In this document: one piece after another, positions 61,438-64,000 of the stretch
Numbering within the stretch: position 1 is the first letter of the stretch
Layout: each line of letters begins with the position of its first letter
DNA from: Dermanyssus gallinae
Lineage: Eukaryota; Arthropoda; Arachnida; Mesostigmata; Dermanyssidae
DNA length: 64,000 nt
Direction of reading: 5' to 3'
Assembly: GCA_003439945.1 (NCBI GenBank)
Contig: QVRM01005270.1
Coordinates: 413,001-477,000 of the forward strand
Notes under the pieces: generated by a model
The model's database searches: none
What the model saw: only the letters and a program-made list of their open reading frames with translations
What the model was told of the DNA's origin: nothing
Position numbers and translations under genes: made by a program

Positions 61438-61663
61438 ACAGAGAAAGAGCGGCAATGCCGTAGCTTCATTGGCTATAGCGACACTATCTAGGAATGGAGG
61501 AACTATAACAACACCTGCGTGCTTAACCCTTCGCTATCTCAACACATGATGGAGGACCAACCTCTTAACGTTGAACCCCATCGAAGCCCACTTAAGGCAC
61601 ACCGTGCTCACCCGACACTCCTAAGGGAGTATACAAAGACTGAACGAGACTTAAAGCAGTGTG

Positions 61664-61664
<1 letters not shown>

Positions 61665-61738
<74 letters not shown>
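61665..61738. repeat. (TA)n microsatellite
   Basis: Pure TA tract of about 37 units. Confidence 0.96.
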
Positions 61739-61741
<3 letters not shown>

Positions 61742-62405
61742 TGTCATGGAGCAGCGGGGCACATTGTAAGAAGGCGTTACTATGAAAATCAGAATCGGCA
61801 GATAATGTGAAAAAGAATTGGCATTTTTGGAGCGGTAATGGGGAATAAATATTTCCTCCTGGACCGTAGATTGTCGTCGTACAACCTGCACATCCTAAGT
61901 CTGTGAGCACACAAAGAGCATTATAGGCTTTAGCGCGCCGAGCCCCGGCCCTTGCGATCAAAGTGGGAATCTGGCCAAAGCGGTTGAAGCATAGCAAGGC
62001 CGTTCGATGGGTCTTCCTGCTTCCTCATCATAATATGACATTGAGGTTATAGCTCTGAACGCTCCTCCGGTGTTGGCAGATAGATAAACTGGAGGACTTG
62101 CTGACCAAGAACGACAGACACACTGATGACCTGGCAGGAGCGAGGAGAGGGAAAGGCAATAAGAGCGAAGGTGGAGAGAAATTCGTATACGTGTACACAG
62201 TAGAGTGCCCTACTTAGGCAGACTATGTCTGGCCAGATCATAGCCTAGCGCTTTAATCAGGCCAGTCATGTTTATACCTCATTGTACACGCATAGACAGA
62301 ACGTACACAGAGCCAGAACATATAGAGCGAAGAGTGTGCTATTTGTATTTATCGGATGTTGCTCGTTCCCCTCGTTATGCTAATATATATATATATATAT
62401 ATATA

Positions 62406-63472
62406 CAGGGTGTTGCAGGAATATTTGAAGCCCGATATACAGAATTGTAGAGCTCGTTAAAGCAAATATTTTTTTCCAATGGAACATGGTCTCTGAGAAG
62501 TCTTGTTTCGGAGTGAGAGTGAAATTACTACAATTTTTGACACTGGTGTTTTTGCCCGACATAGGAGCACACAATGTGCTGTTGCGAGACAACCAAGCAC
62601 AGAAACTAAGCACACCATCGTGTTCGTGATAAAATTCTGCTCCATCTGAAGAATATGCAAGACCGGTCAGAAAACGCGACATGGTCGCTTAGAAAAGAAT
62701 TCGCCAAAAATAAAGTTCTTTATTAGCGTTCACGCTAAATACTTTAGAATCATAACCCTATCACCATTCACAGCGCTCAAAACGGACACATTCAGCCAAT
62801 GCGCAATTCATGGCGATCATTTTGGTACCAAACATATGTCCATGCGAGCTGTGGTTGCGGAGTAATTACGATTTTTCGGAGGGCATGTCCAGATTAAGTG
62901 CATGTAAAATGACTGTGTGGCGACGTTCACTACCGCCGATGTGTCGCGCGACAGCCGCAGCGCGTTATTTTTCATGCACTTAATCTGGACATGCCCTCCG
63001 AAAAATCGTAATTACTCCGCAACCACAGCTCGCATTGCCATAATTTTGGTACCAAAATGATCGCCATGAATTGCGCATTGGCTGAATGTGTCCGTTTTGA
63101 GCGCTGTGAGTGGTTGTAGGGTTATGATTCTAAAGTATTTGGCGTGAACGCTAATAAAGAACTTTATTTTTGGCGAATTCTTTTCTAAGCGACCATGTCG
63201 CGTTTTCTGACCGGCCTTGCATATTCTTCAGATGGAGCAGAATTTTATCACGAACACGATGGTGTGCTTAGTTTCTGTTTAGGAAGACGGGTCTCAACAG
63301 CACATTTTGTGCTCCTATGTCGGGCAAAAACACTAGTGTCACAAATTGTAGTAATTTCGCTCTCACTCCGAAACAAGACTTCTCAGAGACCATGTTCCAT
63401 TGGAAAAAATATTTGCTTTAACGAGCTCTACAATTCTGTATATCGCGCTTCAAATATTCCTGCAACACCCTG
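62406..63472. mobile_element. Palindromic foldback element in (TA)n
   Basis: About 1067 bases made of two long inverted arms (62406-62910 and 62965-63472, roughly 505 bases each, about 90% alike by eye) around a spacer of about 54 bases. Termini are CAGGGTGTTGCAGGAATATT and its complement, each flanked directly by (TA)n. This is compatible with TA target sites used by Tc1/mariner-type transposases. Both arms contain the same open frame on opposite strands (starting MSRFLTGLAYSSDGAEFYHE). It resembles no transposase and breaks differently in each arm. A half copy with an inverted centre lies at 11962-12531. Confidence 0.88.
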
Positions 63473-63582
<110 letters not shown>

Positions 63583-63599
63583 ACTCTACTGTAAACTTG

Positions 63600-64000
63600 G
63601 TAGTGTAACGTGATATAGCAGAAGTCCGCATGTCCAACAAAGTTGTTTGTAAGAACAAAAGCATTTTAAAGCACGCTTTTGCTTTATTTGCTGGTACGAT
63701 TTATACTTAATTCTAAATTCATCTGTCATCCTTACGACGAATGTTCTAAACCATTTTTCACAATCTACGATGGATTGTGTTTTAATGAAAAAAACAGCTT
63801 CGTTTACTTGAAATGCTTGTACATTTCCTTATGGCCCAACGTGGACTGGCACCTCAGCGTTTACATATATATATATACCTATGTTTTATAACGAACATAT
63901 ATTTTTGCTATTTAGATACTGAACCGCAGTAAATGAAGAGACTGTGCAATATATATATATATATATATATAGGACAGATACCAATTATGATTGTATTATT
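63600..64000. other. No recognised gene
   Basis: Short open frame at 63679-63891 (+) without known motif, then a (TA)n tract at 63950-63971. Confidence 0.4.

Overview
This window looks like accessory DNA from an invertebrate animal genome. It has no operons, no ribosome-binding-site architecture and no long intact host gene. It has a few exon-like segments with eukaryotic splice sites, very many long (AT)n and (TTA)n microsatellites, and a dense scatter of decayed non-LTR retrotransposons (LINEs). R1-like and R2-like elements side by side would suit an arthropod, but the sequence does not settle the taxon.

Layout. 0.5-1.7 kb: Jockey/R1-type reverse transcriptase (RT) relic broken by many stops. 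1.75-7.3 kb: no recognised gene, three long microsatellites. 7.3-11 kb: tRNA-derived SINE-like units, two or three fragments of one LINE family (called family F here) and a perfect 24-bp-stem hairpin. 12 kb: half copy of a foldback element whose full palindromic copy lies at 62.4-63.5 kb. 13-17 kb: microsatellites and a GC-rich 20-bp-unit minisatellite. 17.9, 25.4 and 50.3 kb: exon-like segments with good splice consensus. 20.3-20.9 and 23.6-23.9 kb: two copies of a dispersed repeat. 26.3-28 kb: R1-like relic. 30.3-31.5 kb: two LINE fragments. 31.7-34.2 kb: near-complete but internally deleted R1-like element. 34.3-36.9 kb: R2-like element, the best preserved open frame of the window (about 800 codons, one stop). 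37.8-38.6 kb: RT relic. 38.9-39.7 kb: 5'-truncated R1-like insertion with poly(A) and target-site duplication. 44.5-45.9 kb: LINE with endonuclease and RT cut by a microsatellite. 48.3, 55.2 and 58.6-60.7 kb: further RT relics. 57.2-57.9 kb: zinc-finger/nuclease-like coding fragment between two trinucleotide microsatellites.

At least five non-LTR lineages are present: R1-like copies with poly(A) tails, an R2-like element with a restriction-like endonuclease, family F with a C-terminal CCHC finger, a CR1/L2-like element with an AP-type endonuclease, and a second zinc-finger/nuclease family. Each has lost function in a visible way: a nonsense codon, a catalytic Asp-to-Gly change, an ADD-box substitution, or deletion of the RT palm. 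Element ends repeatedly coincide with microsatellites. The foldback element sits inside (TA)n, and its central segment is in opposite orientation in its two copies.

All family calls come from reading motifs by eye; no database search was possible. Regions reported as empty mean only that nothing was recognised there.
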